Source: a virus. Taken from it: 64,000 bases of DNA. A program made the position numbers and the translations under genes. Position 1 is the stretch's first letter, and each line of letters starts with the position of its first letter. The stretch lies in IMG/VR virus record IMGVR_UViG_3300005527_000040, positions 1 through 64,000 of that record; one strand, 5' to 3'. Below, in pieces: positions 50,050 to 58,415 of the stretch. Under the pieces are notes generated by a model. It worked only from the letters and a program-made list of their open reading frames with translations, was not told the origin of the DNA and did no database searches.

Positions 50050-52653
50050 CTACCGGCTGCTGTCACCGGTACTTAACGGGTCCACCTGATGGGTTTGAAA
50101 GGACAACAACCGCCACTCTTGGCGCACAAGGAGCGACCTGGCGTACTTTGAAACCGGCGCCACGTTCCTAGCTACAAGGGCAGACCGGTTCATCAGCCAT
50201 GTAGCGTAAGAGACCCCGTCTGCCTCCATAGAAAAGAACGTCTGGACTTCCAGCCCCAAAAATAAGTCTACCGCCCGATCAAACCCTTGCTCGCGCATCG
50301 TTTTGACAGCATTGTCGATCCCGCGCTCCTTAGGAACTGAGTATGCCGCCACGGCGGATCGAAGTGCTGAAAGGTCTGTTTGGTACGTAGATAGGGCCCC
50401 GCTAATCTGGGAAGAGTACTGGGCACCTCGGATTAGCCTGGACACTAGCTGATCCAGCTTGTCAAAGTTTGTTACGTACTCAGTTAGAGCAAAGGTTCCT
50501 GCGGATCCAGCCACGGTGTTGTATTGAGCTACGCGGTAGCTGCTGATCGAGTACTTCCACGTTCCCGGCTCGTAGGGCACAGGAACGTCTAAAACGATCC
50601 TAGACGTTGTGAGCGACGCTACAGACCTGGTGTAGCTTGTTGAAGGACTTGTAAGGCTGACAGTGTCTCCAACCCGAACCCCGCGGAGCAGAAAGTCACC
50701 AGACCCTACAAGCTCAATCGTGAACAGGCTGGCAGGAGTTTCTGACGCAGAAACAGGGATGCCCAGGGCCACAGAACCTAGCGAGGGAACAAGAGCGCCT
50801 AGACCTGACGCGGTAGTTGTTCCACGCGCAGCAATCTTCAAAAACTGAGAAAACACGGATGTGCTGATGGATTGATCCGCAAACGGAACGTTTCGGTCAA
50901 CCACTATGCGGGCCACCTGCCCGCCACCAACAGCAACCCGGTAGAACCCTGTATTGTCCCGCTGTGCGCCGCTAGAGGCTTGTACTCTTGTTCCGTCCGG
51001 AACTGACCGGTAATCAGGGCCTACGTAGTAAGTGCCTACAAGGGTTGCCGGTACGGGCGAGGACAGTGTTAGCGTTGACCCGGACACACTAACAATCGAG
51101 TAGTCACCCGCTGACGCCAACGGCGCCGTAATTGTAAGGCCCATGCCTGCGCGTATACCAAGCGCCTGAAAGTTCTTTGTGGGGCTTGATACGACAGCAG
51201 TGTTGTCAGAGACAAGGTTGGCGCCCGAGTCAACCCGGTTCCAAAGTGTAGCCTCTTCGCCAGGAACGCTTGTTCGTACCCCGGAAAACACCGCGAATGT
51301 CTTAGACTCTGTAGAGAAGTCAAGAAGCGGTGAAACTGCGGCAAGCGCAGACGCGATCGAAGAAGACTGCTGGGGAATCCCGCGAGCCTCGTATGGAACT
51401 CCAGAAAAAGCCCAGACCACAAAGGCCAGTCTGCTAGGCGTATCTACTAAGAACTGAAGGCTAGACTCGTCCCCGGGGTTTGACGACTGAAACACCAGCT
51501 GGCCTGCGGCTGAGTCCCAGGTAACTAAGACGGCAGGAGCAAACGAAGCCGCAAGGGTTGCCGCTAGCGCAGGGCCATCAACTGCTGGGGGGCCTACGTA
51601 AACTCCAAGGGCCGGAGAGGCTACGATACCTGCACCTAGGTCATACCGAACCGCCGGCGTCTCTCCGCCTGCGTTTGGCACCCACGGGTTTAGGACGCGG
51701 CTTCGAACTTCTGCTCGCGAGTGCTGGGGCAGCGTAAATACATACGGAGCGCCGTTAACTGAAAGAGCTAACGGCGTTGATGGTCCGTAGTTGTACGGAC
51801 CAGAAGTTTGCGATTCAACGCTTGCTTCTATCCCCGTCCCGTCAAGAAGGGCTACTTGAGAGGTGTCCCCGGTCAGCGGCATCAGAAGAAGCTGCGGATT
51901 GCGGAAAGACGACGCCTTGGTTAGCATCGTCTTCATGGTCAACAGATCCAGCATTGCCTCGCGACTTTGCTGGATTGCGTTTGGGCCCTCTAGAGTTTGC
52001 TGAACAATGTCGAGCCGATCTTGTATCTTTTTTACAATCGACTGAATGGACGATTGCGGTAACGCTGTCCGATTCAGCTGAGACAACGCACCGGCTACGT
52101 TCTCCGCCAGCCCGGCGATCTCAGCATGCCTAGCAACCGCGTCGCTCCACAGCGTAGTCAGCTTGGCCCTAAGCTCATCGCCTGTTTCAGTGACAACACC
52201 TCCGACAAGTACGTTTTTGTTTAACTCGTCGGTCACAAACTTGTTGATGCTTCGCCGAAACCTAGCAACGGCCGGCCCGATGCTACCTCGAACCCCTTGT
52301 TGACGAGCGTTTAGGCCAGCGTTTACCTCCAAAATCGCAGCCTTAGCCGCAACTAACTCAGTAGTAGACTTGATGCTCTTTGCTGGTCGGGTAAGCAAAG
52401 GACCTAGCTGGTTGATCTCGTTTAACGCAGCGATCTGCTCGTCTAATAGTGACTGAAGCTTGTTTGAAGCTAGCCAAACTACGTAAAAGAAGGAGTCTGG
52501 TCGCAACAACAGCGTCGCGGTAATCAGATCGTAGACCAAGCTACGGGCGCTTTTAACGTCGCGGGCTCCGGTCTTCGTTACGGCGACCGTTACCTGTGTA
52601 GTCAGGTACCGGTCTACGGCTTCCGCAATTTCCGCTTCCGTAAATCCAGACAC
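50050..52653 (-). CDS. Large virion protein, helical N-terminus and beta modules, tail/baseplate
   Basis: The 867-residue product starts with about 230 helical residues (AEIAEAVDRYLTTQVTVAV, long coiled segments such as LLDEQIAALNEINQL). Beta modules follow, including a GP..NGAPYVF/LVF flagellin-IN-like unit (plus 51.5-51.8 kb) and two barrel-like units (SDNTAVVSSPTKNFQALGIRAG near 51.1-51.2 kb and LRGVRVGDTVSL near 50.6-50.7 kb). It ends with a helical segment. Composition and neighbours indicate a tail or baseplate protein. The same modules occur in the 45019 and 39843 products. Confidence 0.65.
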   Translation of the reverse strand: MSGFTEAEIAEAVDRYLTTQVTVAVTKTGARDVKSARSLVYDLITATLLLRPDSFFYVVWLASNKLQSLLDEQIAALNEINQLGPLLTRPAKSIKSTTELVAAKAAILEVNAGLNARQQGVRGSIGPAVARFRRSINKFVTDELNKNVLVGGVVTETGDELRAKLTTLWSDAVARHAEIAGLAENVAGALSQLNRTALPQSSIQSIVKKIQDRLDIVQQTLEGPNAIQQSREAMLDLLTMKTMLTKASSFRNPQLLLMPLTGDTSQVALLDGTGIEASVESQTSGPYNYGPSTPLALSVNGAPYVFTLPQHSRAEVRSRVLNPWVPNAGGETPAVRYDLGAGIVASPALGVYVGPPAVDGPALAATLAASFAPAVLVTWDSAAGQLVFQSSNPGDESSLQFLVDTPSRLAFVVWAFSGVPYEARGIPQQSSSIASALAAVSPLLDFSTESKTFAVFSGVRTSVPGEEATLWNRVDSGANLVSDNTAVVSSPTKNFQALGIRAGMGLTITAPLASAGDYSIVSVSGSTLTLSSPVPATLVGTYYVGPDYRSVPDGTRVQASSGAQRDNTGFYRVAVGGGQVARIVVDRNVPFADQSISTSVFSQFLKIAARGTTTASGLGALVPSLGSVALGIPVSASETPASLFTIELVGSGDFLLRGVRVGDTVSLTSPSTSYTRSVASLTTSRIVLDVPVPYEPGTWKYSISSYRVAQYNTVAGSAGTFALTEYVTNFDKLDQLVSRLIRGAQYSSQISGALSTYQTDLSALRSAVAAYSVPKERGIDNAVKTMREQGFDRAVDLFLGLEVQTFFSMEADGVSYATWLMNRSALVARNVAPVSKYARSLLVRQEWRLLSFQTHQVDPLSTGDSSR

Positions 52654-52655
52654 GG

Positions 52656-52994
52656 CTACTCCTTGATGTTGTTGTTTAGCCGCTGGATATCACTTCGAGA
52701 CATTGTGAGCGCAATCTGCCGGATCTGCCGAGGGTCGAGTTCTAGCGTAGAGCAGATGTGCCTAAACGTTAGCCGCCCCTCCCCGTCGCACTCTTCCTCG
52801 CCGTCCCAAAACAACCAGTCAACCGCGTCTACGTAAAGCTCATACTCATTTGGGTTTTTCTTTTGATCTGCGTTCTCATACAGAACAAAGTCCCAAACTG
52901 CTCGGCGCACGATAGCCACAAGTAGGCGGTGTACCGGAGAGGTGCCACCGCGGAGCCCATCTACGTAGTCGTCGTCTAATCGAATGTCAGACAA
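52656..52994 (-). CDS. Small helical phage protein; start uncertain
   Basis: The frame is open from 53174, but that start would overlap the upstream gene by 188 bases, and the first 60 residues look like out-of-frame translation (Pro/Ser-rich). TTG at 52994 overlaps the upstream stop (TTGTCTGA) and gives a 112-residue product. It contains HRLLVAIVRRAVWDFVLYEN, YVDAVDWLFWD and FRHICSTLELDPRQIRQI, a helix-rich pattern found in small phage proteins of unknown role. GGAGGAG lies about 15 bases upstream of the TTG. The C-terminal sequence is convincing; the start is not. Confidence 0.6.
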   Translation of the reverse strand: MSDIRLDDDYVDGLRGGTSPVHRLLVAIVRRAVWDFVLYENADQKKNPNEYELYVDAVDWLFWDGEEECDGEGRLTFRHICSTLELDPRQIRQIALTMSRSDIQRLNNNIKE

Positions 52995-53904
52995 CGGTGA
53001 TGGGGATGGCTCCTCCAGTAATTCCCGGGTCTGGGATGTAAACGATGGAGGAGTCGCTTCGCGCAGCTCTAAGCGTGGTGGAGCCCGGAATGTTGCCGGT
53101 GATGACAAGCTGGGAGGCTTGGACGGTAACACTCGCGATATTGGGATCGTCGGTAGACCAAGTAAGGTCTGCATCAGCGGTTCCTGTGAGGGTGCGGTAG
53201 TCGTTAGACGATACCGTAGGAGTTACGGATAGCTGACTACCCGCAGTGACGATCCACGGCGTAGCCGGAGCGTACGTGACGTTTACAATGATCGGAAACA
53301 GCAGATTAAACAAGTTGACGCTGCTTCGGTCTGGAACGTACACGATCCTCGGCACGTTTTCATGACTTTCGATCGTCACTTGGTAGATTCCGCTACGGAA
53401 TAGGTCTACCGAAGCGTACCCTGCACTGTCGGACCTCACCGATACGCGCTCTCCCAGTACACCGTACCCGTCTACTACAAGCGGGCGAAAGCACGGGATG
53501 AAGTGCATGTCTACCCCGGGCCTTACCCGACCGTCTGGCCCCCAAACGTAGCCGGACGCCCGACAAAGCCTAGGATTTGTCGCGGCAGGCAGCGTAAACA
53601 TCGACGCTGTTACCACAAAGTTGTTGGCTGCGGTTGGCGCTAGGGCAGGCGGAGAAAATACGTCAACGTACTGAGGAGACTGGATGGCTCCTCCGTTTAC
53701 GTAAAAACGGAGCTGGTACGTCACCGGGAAGGGTCCGTCTCCGTTGAGCGTTAGCATCACCTGGCCAGGCAGCGGGGCGCCGGTTGTTGCCTGTGTGATG
53801 AACGTAGTGCCCGTTGCGTCAAAGACGCGGACGACCACGTTATTTACAGGTTGCGGTACTACCTGGTCGTCGTTGACCGATACTAAAACGGTTTCTAGGG
53901 CCAT
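52987..53904 (-). CDS. Virion protein with Ig-like (Big_2-type) C-terminal domain
   Basis: The 305-residue product is beta-rich throughout. The N-terminal 100 residues look like a carboxypeptidase-regulatory-type or fibre sandwich (NNVVVRVFDATGTTFITQ), and the middle has DSAGYASVDLFRSGIYQVTIES, typical of such modules. The C-terminal 90 residues fit the Big_2 Ig-like fold (LTWSTDDPNIASVTVQASQLVITGNIPGSTTLRA). These domains decorate phage virions and bind surfaces. The neighbour at 55873 shares the SAGY/NGYAxI regulatory-like pattern. Confidence 0.7.
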   Translation of the reverse strand: MALETVLVSVNDDQVVPQPVNNVVVRVFDATGTTFITQATTGAPLPGQVMLTLNGDGPFPVTYQLRFYVNGGAIQSPQYVDVFSPPALAPTAANNFVVTASMFTLPAATNPRLCRASGYVWGPDGRVRPGVDMHFIPCFRPLVVDGYGVLGERVSVRSDSAGYASVDLFRSGIYQVTIESHENVPRIVYVPDRSSVNLFNLLFPIIVNVTYAPATPWIVTAGSQLSVTPTVSSNDYRTLTGTADADLTWSTDDPNIASVTVQASQLVITGNIPGSTTLRAARSDSSIVYIPDPGITGGAIPITVV

Positions 53905-53944
53905 GGCCAGATGTTAACTCAAATGCCGGGCGGCGGGCAGATCG

Positions 53945-55876
53945 TCATACGCCGTACTCAGACCGACTCACGGTGCCCAACGCTTCCTCTAAGTCAACGT
54001 GGTCCAGATCCTTATACTGCTCAGGCTTTGACATCACGTACTTGGGAAGTACCCGGTGAGCAATTCCGGCAGTACCGTGGCCCCTAGCTGGCCGTAGGTA
54101 AGTAGACCCAGGAATGATAGAGTCTGGTCGCCGAATTGCGATCTCTGTCCCTTCAACCTCATAGTCGCGCGATGGCTCTAGGTGCCTAGCCAGCTCTTCT
54201 TGGAACTTTTCCCGACGGTATGCTGCAAGAGCCCCAGTAGCCGCTCGGTTTAACCCGGCGGACTTTGTATACATAGGTTGCCGCGCATACTCAGCGCGGG
54301 GAGGCTTATCAGCATTTGGAGTCCGGTTCTTTTCCGAGTACAGCGCCCGGGATAGCTGGCTATCCCGATACGGGCTAACCGGATCGTTTTCCTCTACCTC
54401 TCCCTGTTCTTCTCGACGAACCTCTTCAAGCACCCGGTCAGCCAGCGGAGCAAACAGGTGCTTACTGGCCGCAGCCGCCTTTAAGCGTCGGTGTGCATCA
54501 TGACGCTCGGGGTTCTGAAACAAGACTACCCGCTTAGTCTTGTCCGACTTTGCGAGGTCTTTTGGCATAATGACGGCCCGGATCTTTTGCGGATTGAAGT
54601 TTACGTCCTTGTACGCGTGCGCAATGAAGTTGGAACACATGACCGTGTTCTTGTCGATCCGCTTGTTTAGCTCAGTGCTCGGCTTTAGCCCTGCCTTCTC
54701 TGCAAGGTAAACCTGGGCAAAGAACGGGAAGTTTTCGTACTTAAACTTGTCGCCCTTAGCCGCAAGCTCTACTGAGCGGCGAACTGCTTCTTGACGGGTT
54801 TTTGTGTCTACCTGTGGACGGACTACAAGAGCGTCGAGCCCTTCGACTGTCTTTGCAAGGGGTCGCGTGTGCAGCTTGTCGTTGAGCATTTCAACGACCT
54901 GCCCCTTGCCAACGTAAATCCCCGTGTGAGCGTGATCCTTGTTGACCGAGTAAGAAAAGGTCCGAAAAACCTTGTCTTTTGCTCGGTCTAAAAGGCTTCC
55001 TTCGGTCAGAGGACGGCCCATCGAAGTTACAACGATGTCGCCGGGCTTAAGCTTCTTGTGGACGTCCGAAAGGTCGGTAGTGATCTTAAACCCGCCTACG
55101 TCTGCGGCAGACTTCTGGCCTTCTTGCCGTTTAGCCATTTCAAGAAGACGCGTTCCTTTTGCAGCGATTGCGCGCGCCTGCTGCTCGTTCTGGGGCACAG
55201 GCTCGCCCCACGCCTTTGCTGTGAGGGCCAGACGAGTCGGCTCGCCGTTAGGCTTCTTCAAGGGAGGCAGCGGGCTCTGCCCGTAGAAGCGGCGGGCCCA
55301 CGAGCCCTTTCGCTTCATGTCCTTCGTCGACATCTCATCGACCGGCTTCTTTACGCCGGGCTTGAGGTCCTTGCTTTCGCCGCTGCGCTCAAAATGACGA
55401 CGCCCCGCTTCGGTAAGACCGCCCTCGGGGTTCTTGTGCTTGGCAAGCAGGGCAAGCTTTTGAAACATGGTATTCATCCCAGCCTCTTTGCGAGCTTCCT
55501 GTGCGGCGTCGGTGTTCGCCACAAACTGCTGCCCTTTGCGGGACGCCTCGACCTTCTTTTTGTTGGTGGCCGCCTTCTGCCCCGGGGTGAGCTTGTCCCA
55601 TGCCTTCTCGGGCAAGTACCGCCGCATAGTGCCGTCCGGCTTCTCGGCGGGCTTACCGTCTGAGGTCGTCCACTTCTGATCGGTCCACTTTGCGAGCGAC
55701 TTCTGCGCGCCCGTGCGCGGGCCCTTGTAGCCACCGCCAGCCGCTTCGTACTTCTGCGCCACGAGCTGCGCCTTACGCGCAGACCACTGGCCCGGCTTAC
55801 CGCCGTCTCCAGAAGCCATGACCTGGGACTTGATGCGGTTGCGAAGCTCAGGCTTCGTGTAGTTCTTTTCCGTCAT
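53945..55876 (-). CDS. DUF5872 + DUF6321-like + permuted NlpC/P60 peptidase protein
   Basis: The 643-residue product is modular. Residues about 1-110 match the DUF5872 pattern (WSARKAQLVAQKYEAAGGGYKG; KWTDQKWTTSDGKPA; RYLPEKAWDKLTP). Residues about 147-228 match a DUF6321-like pattern (NPEGGLTEAGRRHF, KPNGEPTRLALTAKAWGEPVP). Residues about 262-450 resemble a circularly permuted NlpC/P60 fold: GDIVVTSMG, then HTGIYVG (H317), then NTVMCSNFIAHAYK (C414). Such folds include cell-wall peptidases and lipid-modifying enzymes. The C-terminal 150 residues are charged and end in a conserved-looking tail. Virion carriage is inferred from operon position. ATG 55876 overlaps the previous gene. Confidence 0.75.
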   Translation of the reverse strand: MTEKNYTKPELRNRIKSQVMASGDGGKPGQWSARKAQLVAQKYEAAGGGYKGPRTGAQKSLAKWTDQKWTTSDGKPAEKPDGTMRRYLPEKAWDKLTPGQKAATNKKKVEASRKGQQFVANTDAAQEARKEAGMNTMFQKLALLAKHKNPEGGLTEAGRRHFERSGESKDLKPGVKKPVDEMSTKDMKRKGSWARRFYGQSPLPPLKKPNGEPTRLALTAKAWGEPVPQNEQQARAIAAKGTRLLEMAKRQEGQKSAADVGGFKITTDLSDVHKKLKPGDIVVTSMGRPLTEGSLLDRAKDKVFRTFSYSVNKDHAHTGIYVGKGQVVEMLNDKLHTRPLAKTVEGLDALVVRPQVDTKTRQEAVRRSVELAAKGDKFKYENFPFFAQVYLAEKAGLKPSTELNKRIDKNTVMCSNFIAHAYKDVNFNPQKIRAVIMPKDLAKSDKTKRVVLFQNPERHDAHRRLKAAAASKHLFAPLADRVLEEVRREEQGEVEENDPVSPYRDSQLSRALYSEKNRTPNADKPPRAEYARQPMYTKSAGLNRAATGALAAYRREKFQEELARHLEPSRDYEVEGTEIAIRRPDSIIPGSTYLRPARGHGTAGIAHRVLPKYVMSKPEQYKDLDHVDLEEALGTVSRSEYGV

Positions 55877-56835
55877 GTGGTCCTAATCGCAAAGTCAATC
55901 TGCGGCTCTTGAATACCAAACTCGTCTTGAACCACAAGCGCGGGGTCAAGCAGATCTACTACGTCTCCGGTCGAAGGCACAAGGATGCGTCGCACAAATC
56001 CGGTACCGTCGATGCTGATGTCCACGGACATTCCGCGGATGAGGCGGATCTCGGCGTAGCCGTTGCGGTCGGTTTCGATTTGCGCGTAGTGCCGAAAGAT
56101 GCCCCAACGCCGAGTCTGGTCAACTACGGTGTTCGGCAAAAATGGATTTGCAAAGGTAATCCGGCGCTGCTCAATTGCGTAGCCAGACAGGTCTGCAAGA
56201 CGCACGTACCCAACGATTGTTTTTGACGTGGGGATCTTCTGCGCTTGGTTGGCAGGAAACGGAACGCCAACACCCGTAGTCTTTAAGGTTACGTTGTGTC
56301 GAAACTCTATTCTGTACCAAAAATCTCGGTCGCTATTTTGGTCAGTGTAGAAATACTCGTGCGTGCCGCCCACCAAGATTGTGTCTTGATCTTGGCCTAC
56401 AGCAGCCGCGCCGGTTAGCCCAAGAAATGCCGCCGCTGCGCTTTCTAGGGCTTCTACGCTGGCAGAAGATCCGGTCGTAACCGTAGAAATTTTTAGATAA
56501 CCACCGTCGTCAACTGCCGTAAGAAGGGGCGTAGCCGCAGAAATTGCGGCGGCCGCCTGTGCCGTAGTAACTGGGTCCGGGTCGGCAAACGTCACGTTAA
56601 CCGTAGAGACGCCGTTTACTTTCAGCGTGAGCGTTTTACCGTTGATCTGGTGAGGCGTTGCGGCAGTCCCTTTTATTGAAGCAACCGCGGGTAAGTCTGC
56701 GGTTGCTTGCTCGTAAATCCCGTACTGTCCTGTTCGGCTTCGATACCAGCGAATACGGTTGTACGTCAGGAGCGCCGAAGCGATGTCCTGCACGAAGTAG
56801 CTAAGCTGAATCGGTTGGTTGGTTACGACAGCCAC
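55873..56835 (-). CDS. Virion structural protein with flagellin-IN-like module
   Basis: The 320-residue beta-rich product starts MAVVTNQPIQLSYFVQD. Residues about 60-150 (KTLTLKVNGVSTVNVTFAD ... TAQAAAAISAATPL ... GGYLKISTVTTG) fit the flagellin-IN-like module seen in other large virion genes here. The C-terminal 100 residues (NGYAEIRLIRGMSVDISIDGTG, VVDLLDPA) resemble the regulatory-type sandwich of the 52987 product. It is probably a tail or head decoration protein. It overlaps the DUF5872 gene by four bases. Confidence 0.65.
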   Translation of the reverse strand: MAVVTNQPIQLSYFVQDIASALLTYNRIRWYRSRTGQYGIYEQATADLPAVASIKGTAATPHQINGKTLTLKVNGVSTVNVTFADPDPVTTAQAAAAISAATPLLTAVDDGGYLKISTVTTGSSASVEALESAAAAFLGLTGAAAVGQDQDTILVGGTHEYFYTDQNSDRDFWYRIEFRHNVTLKTTGVGVPFPANQAQKIPTSKTIVGYVRLADLSGYAIEQRRITFANPFLPNTVVDQTRRWGIFRHYAQIETDRNGYAEIRLIRGMSVDISIDGTGFVRRILVPSTGDVVDLLDPALVVQDEFGIQEPQIDFAIRTT

Positions 56836-56846
56836 GGCGTCCTCCG

Positions 56847-57251
56847 TTACTTGGTCCGCTTCTCATCAGGACGGAACTGTAGCGTAGGGTCCGCCTGTGG
56901 ATCTAGGTCTGTGCGCGGTGTCTGCGGGTTCTCGGGCCCGTCATCATCGCGCATTGCCTGCATCGGCGTATCAAGCGGTCGCAGCAGCGCGGGGTCCGCT
57001 TGCGGGTTCAGGCCGGTAGCAGTTGTCTGCACCGACGCCGGGCCGGGATCGTCTTGGTGGTAGCTGCTTACGTCCGGGCTGAAGGCAAAACCTTCTGGCA
57101 GGAAAAGGACAACCTGCCCATCAGCCAAGGTAAAAACTTTTACCTCGGCAAGCCCAGCGACGATAAAGACCTGTAATGGCTGGGGATTTAGGCCGTAAGT
57201 GTTCTGCGTCCCGCGCTGGTTCAGCCCCGCCGTGAGCGTAGTGAACATCAT
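56847..57251 (-). CDS. Small virion-operon protein with LNPQADP-type repeats
   Basis: The 134-residue product starts at ATG 57251 (a second ATG follows at 57248). A short beta N-terminus precedes an acidic, Pro/Gln/Asp-rich C-terminal half with repeated units GLNPQADPALLRP and DLDPQADPTLQFRP. The repeat suggests a flexible linker or assembly tail. It overlaps the 57248 gene and is followed by the 55873 gene in the same direction. Function unknown. Confidence 0.6.
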   Translation of the reverse strand: MMFTTLTAGLNQRGTQNTYGLNPQPLQVFIVAGLAEVKVFTLADGQVVLFLPEGFAFSPDVSSYHQDDPGPASVQTTATGLNPQADPALLRPLDTPMQAMRDDDGPENPQTPRTDLDPQADPTLQFRPDEKRTK

Positions 57252-57736
57252 GGCGGTAAGATCGGGGCCTTACGCTTGGTCTGAACACCAGCCTGCGTTG
57301 TAACGGTGTCGCCGGGCGGGCCATTGTCTGTCTCTAGCGGCCACCGCTGACGGATCGTGGTGCCGTCATCGTCGTAGAGCACAAGCTCCTGTGTGCTGAG
57401 GTTGACCTCAAGGCGGTTGATCGCCGTCTTTCGCAAGACGGCAACCGCGTCAAGTAGGTCATACTCACCAACCAGCACGTCGCAGGCAAACATATCCTGG
57501 GCGGGAGTCAACACTGTCGCGTACCACAGACCGGTCTGGTCCGGGGTAAACTCGGCGTAGTAGTACCCAGAGCCAATCTCCGACACCGTGAGCGGCTGCG
57601 CGGAGAGCGCGTCTTCTCGAACCAGCGCCTTTGTAAACGAGGCGTTTGCTAGGCCAGTGAGCGGGCTGATGCCGTCTACGTCAGTGACGTAAAACGGAAC
57701 CTTCAGCGTCTCGTTGATGCCTGCTGTGAGGGCCAC
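57248..57736 (-). CDS. Small virion structural protein
   Basis: The 162-residue product starts MALTAGINETLKVPFYVTDVDG, then beta strands (GSGYYYAEFTPDQTGLWYATVL), a helix with VLRKTAINRLEVN, and ELVLYDDDGTTIRQRWPL near the end. The YYAEFTPDQTGLWYATV pattern is common in phage tail/fibre-associated small proteins. It lies between the endolysin and the 56847 gene. A structural role is inferred from context. Confidence 0.65.
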   Translation of the reverse strand: MALTAGINETLKVPFYVTDVDGISPLTGLANASFTKALVREDALSAQPLTVSEIGSGYYYAEFTPDQTGLWYATVLTPAQDMFACDVLVGEYDLLDAVAVLRKTAINRLEVNLSTQELVLYDDDGTTIRQRWPLETDNGPPGDTVTTQAGVQTKRKAPILPP

Positions 57737-57757
57737 GGCGACATCTTACCGCAAATA

Positions 57758-58414
57758 CTAGTACTTGCCTACGCCGCGCGGGTCCCACTCAGGAGGGATC
57801 GTCTTGCCGTCACGCCAGACCTTTTCGGGCTGCGTCTTGAGGCCAAGCACGGCAACTCCGTACTCCATCACCACGCGCTTCCAAATGCCCTCACCGGGGT
57901 CACTTGGCTTTTGCCCGTTGGACTGCCGATGTCCCCAGATGAACTCGATGGGCATCCCCGCTGCGCGGCCGTTGTCCACAAGCCACTTCAGCGCAGCGCG
58001 GAAAGTGTCAACAGCTTCATCGGTAAGTGGGCTTGGGTTTCCACCCCATACCGCAGTGGGCTTACTGAGCTGGCCCGGATAGCTGCCTTCGCATTCCAAC
58101 CCAAGAGAGAAGGCGTTTAGCTCGTTGCCGTGGTAAAGGTACCAGTCCAGCGGGGCTGCGGCAACAAACACCCCATCACGAAAGGCAGTTACGTGCGCAG
58201 GGATATTGAGAGCGCGGCGGTGCGCTTTGGCTCGGTCAGCGGCAGGCCCGAAGACACACGCTGTCTGATGGATGCCGATTCCGGTGATCGTCTTGGGGTT
58301 ACGAACAGCCGTCTTGCCCGCGACGACCTTCGACGTGTTGACGACCTTTCCGTTGACTTGTTTAGCGGGGAACGGATTCTTTTGTTCTGATCGAAGGTCG
58401 AGAAGGGTAGGCAT
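57758..58414 (-). CDS. N-acetylmuramoyl-L-alanine amidase (endolysin)
   Basis: The start is ATG 58414, seven bases after GAGGGG. A longer in-frame start would run into the upstream gene. The 218-residue product is an Amidase_2/PGRP-type fold: GIGIHQTA (H49), LGLECEG around residue 105, and GHRQSNGQKPSDPG (H162, D172) supply the zinc ligands and catalytic residues. It cleaves the amide bond between muramic acid and the peptide stem. No signal peptide is present, so it needs the holin. It lies among virion genes rather than beside the holin-like gene at 36207, so it could also be virion-carried. Confidence 0.85.
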   Translation of the reverse strand: MPTLLDLRSEQKNPFPAKQVNGKVVNTSKVVAGKTAVRNPKTITGIGIHQTACVFGPAADRAKAHRRALNIPAHVTAFRDGVFVAAAPLDWYLYHGNELNAFSLGLECEGSYPGQLSKPTAVWGGNPSPLTDEAVDTFRAALKWLVDNGRAAGMPIEFIWGHRQSNGQKPSDPGEGIWKRVVMEYGVAVLGLKTQPEKVWRDGKTIPPEWDPRGVGKY

Positions 58415-58415
58415 T

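Noticed and set aside
53000-53174. N-terminal extension of the 52656 gene to 53174
   Set aside because: It would overlap the Ig-like gene by 188 bases and its residues look like out-of-frame translation; a TTG at 52994 overlapping the upstream stop is more consistent with neighbouring gene spacing.
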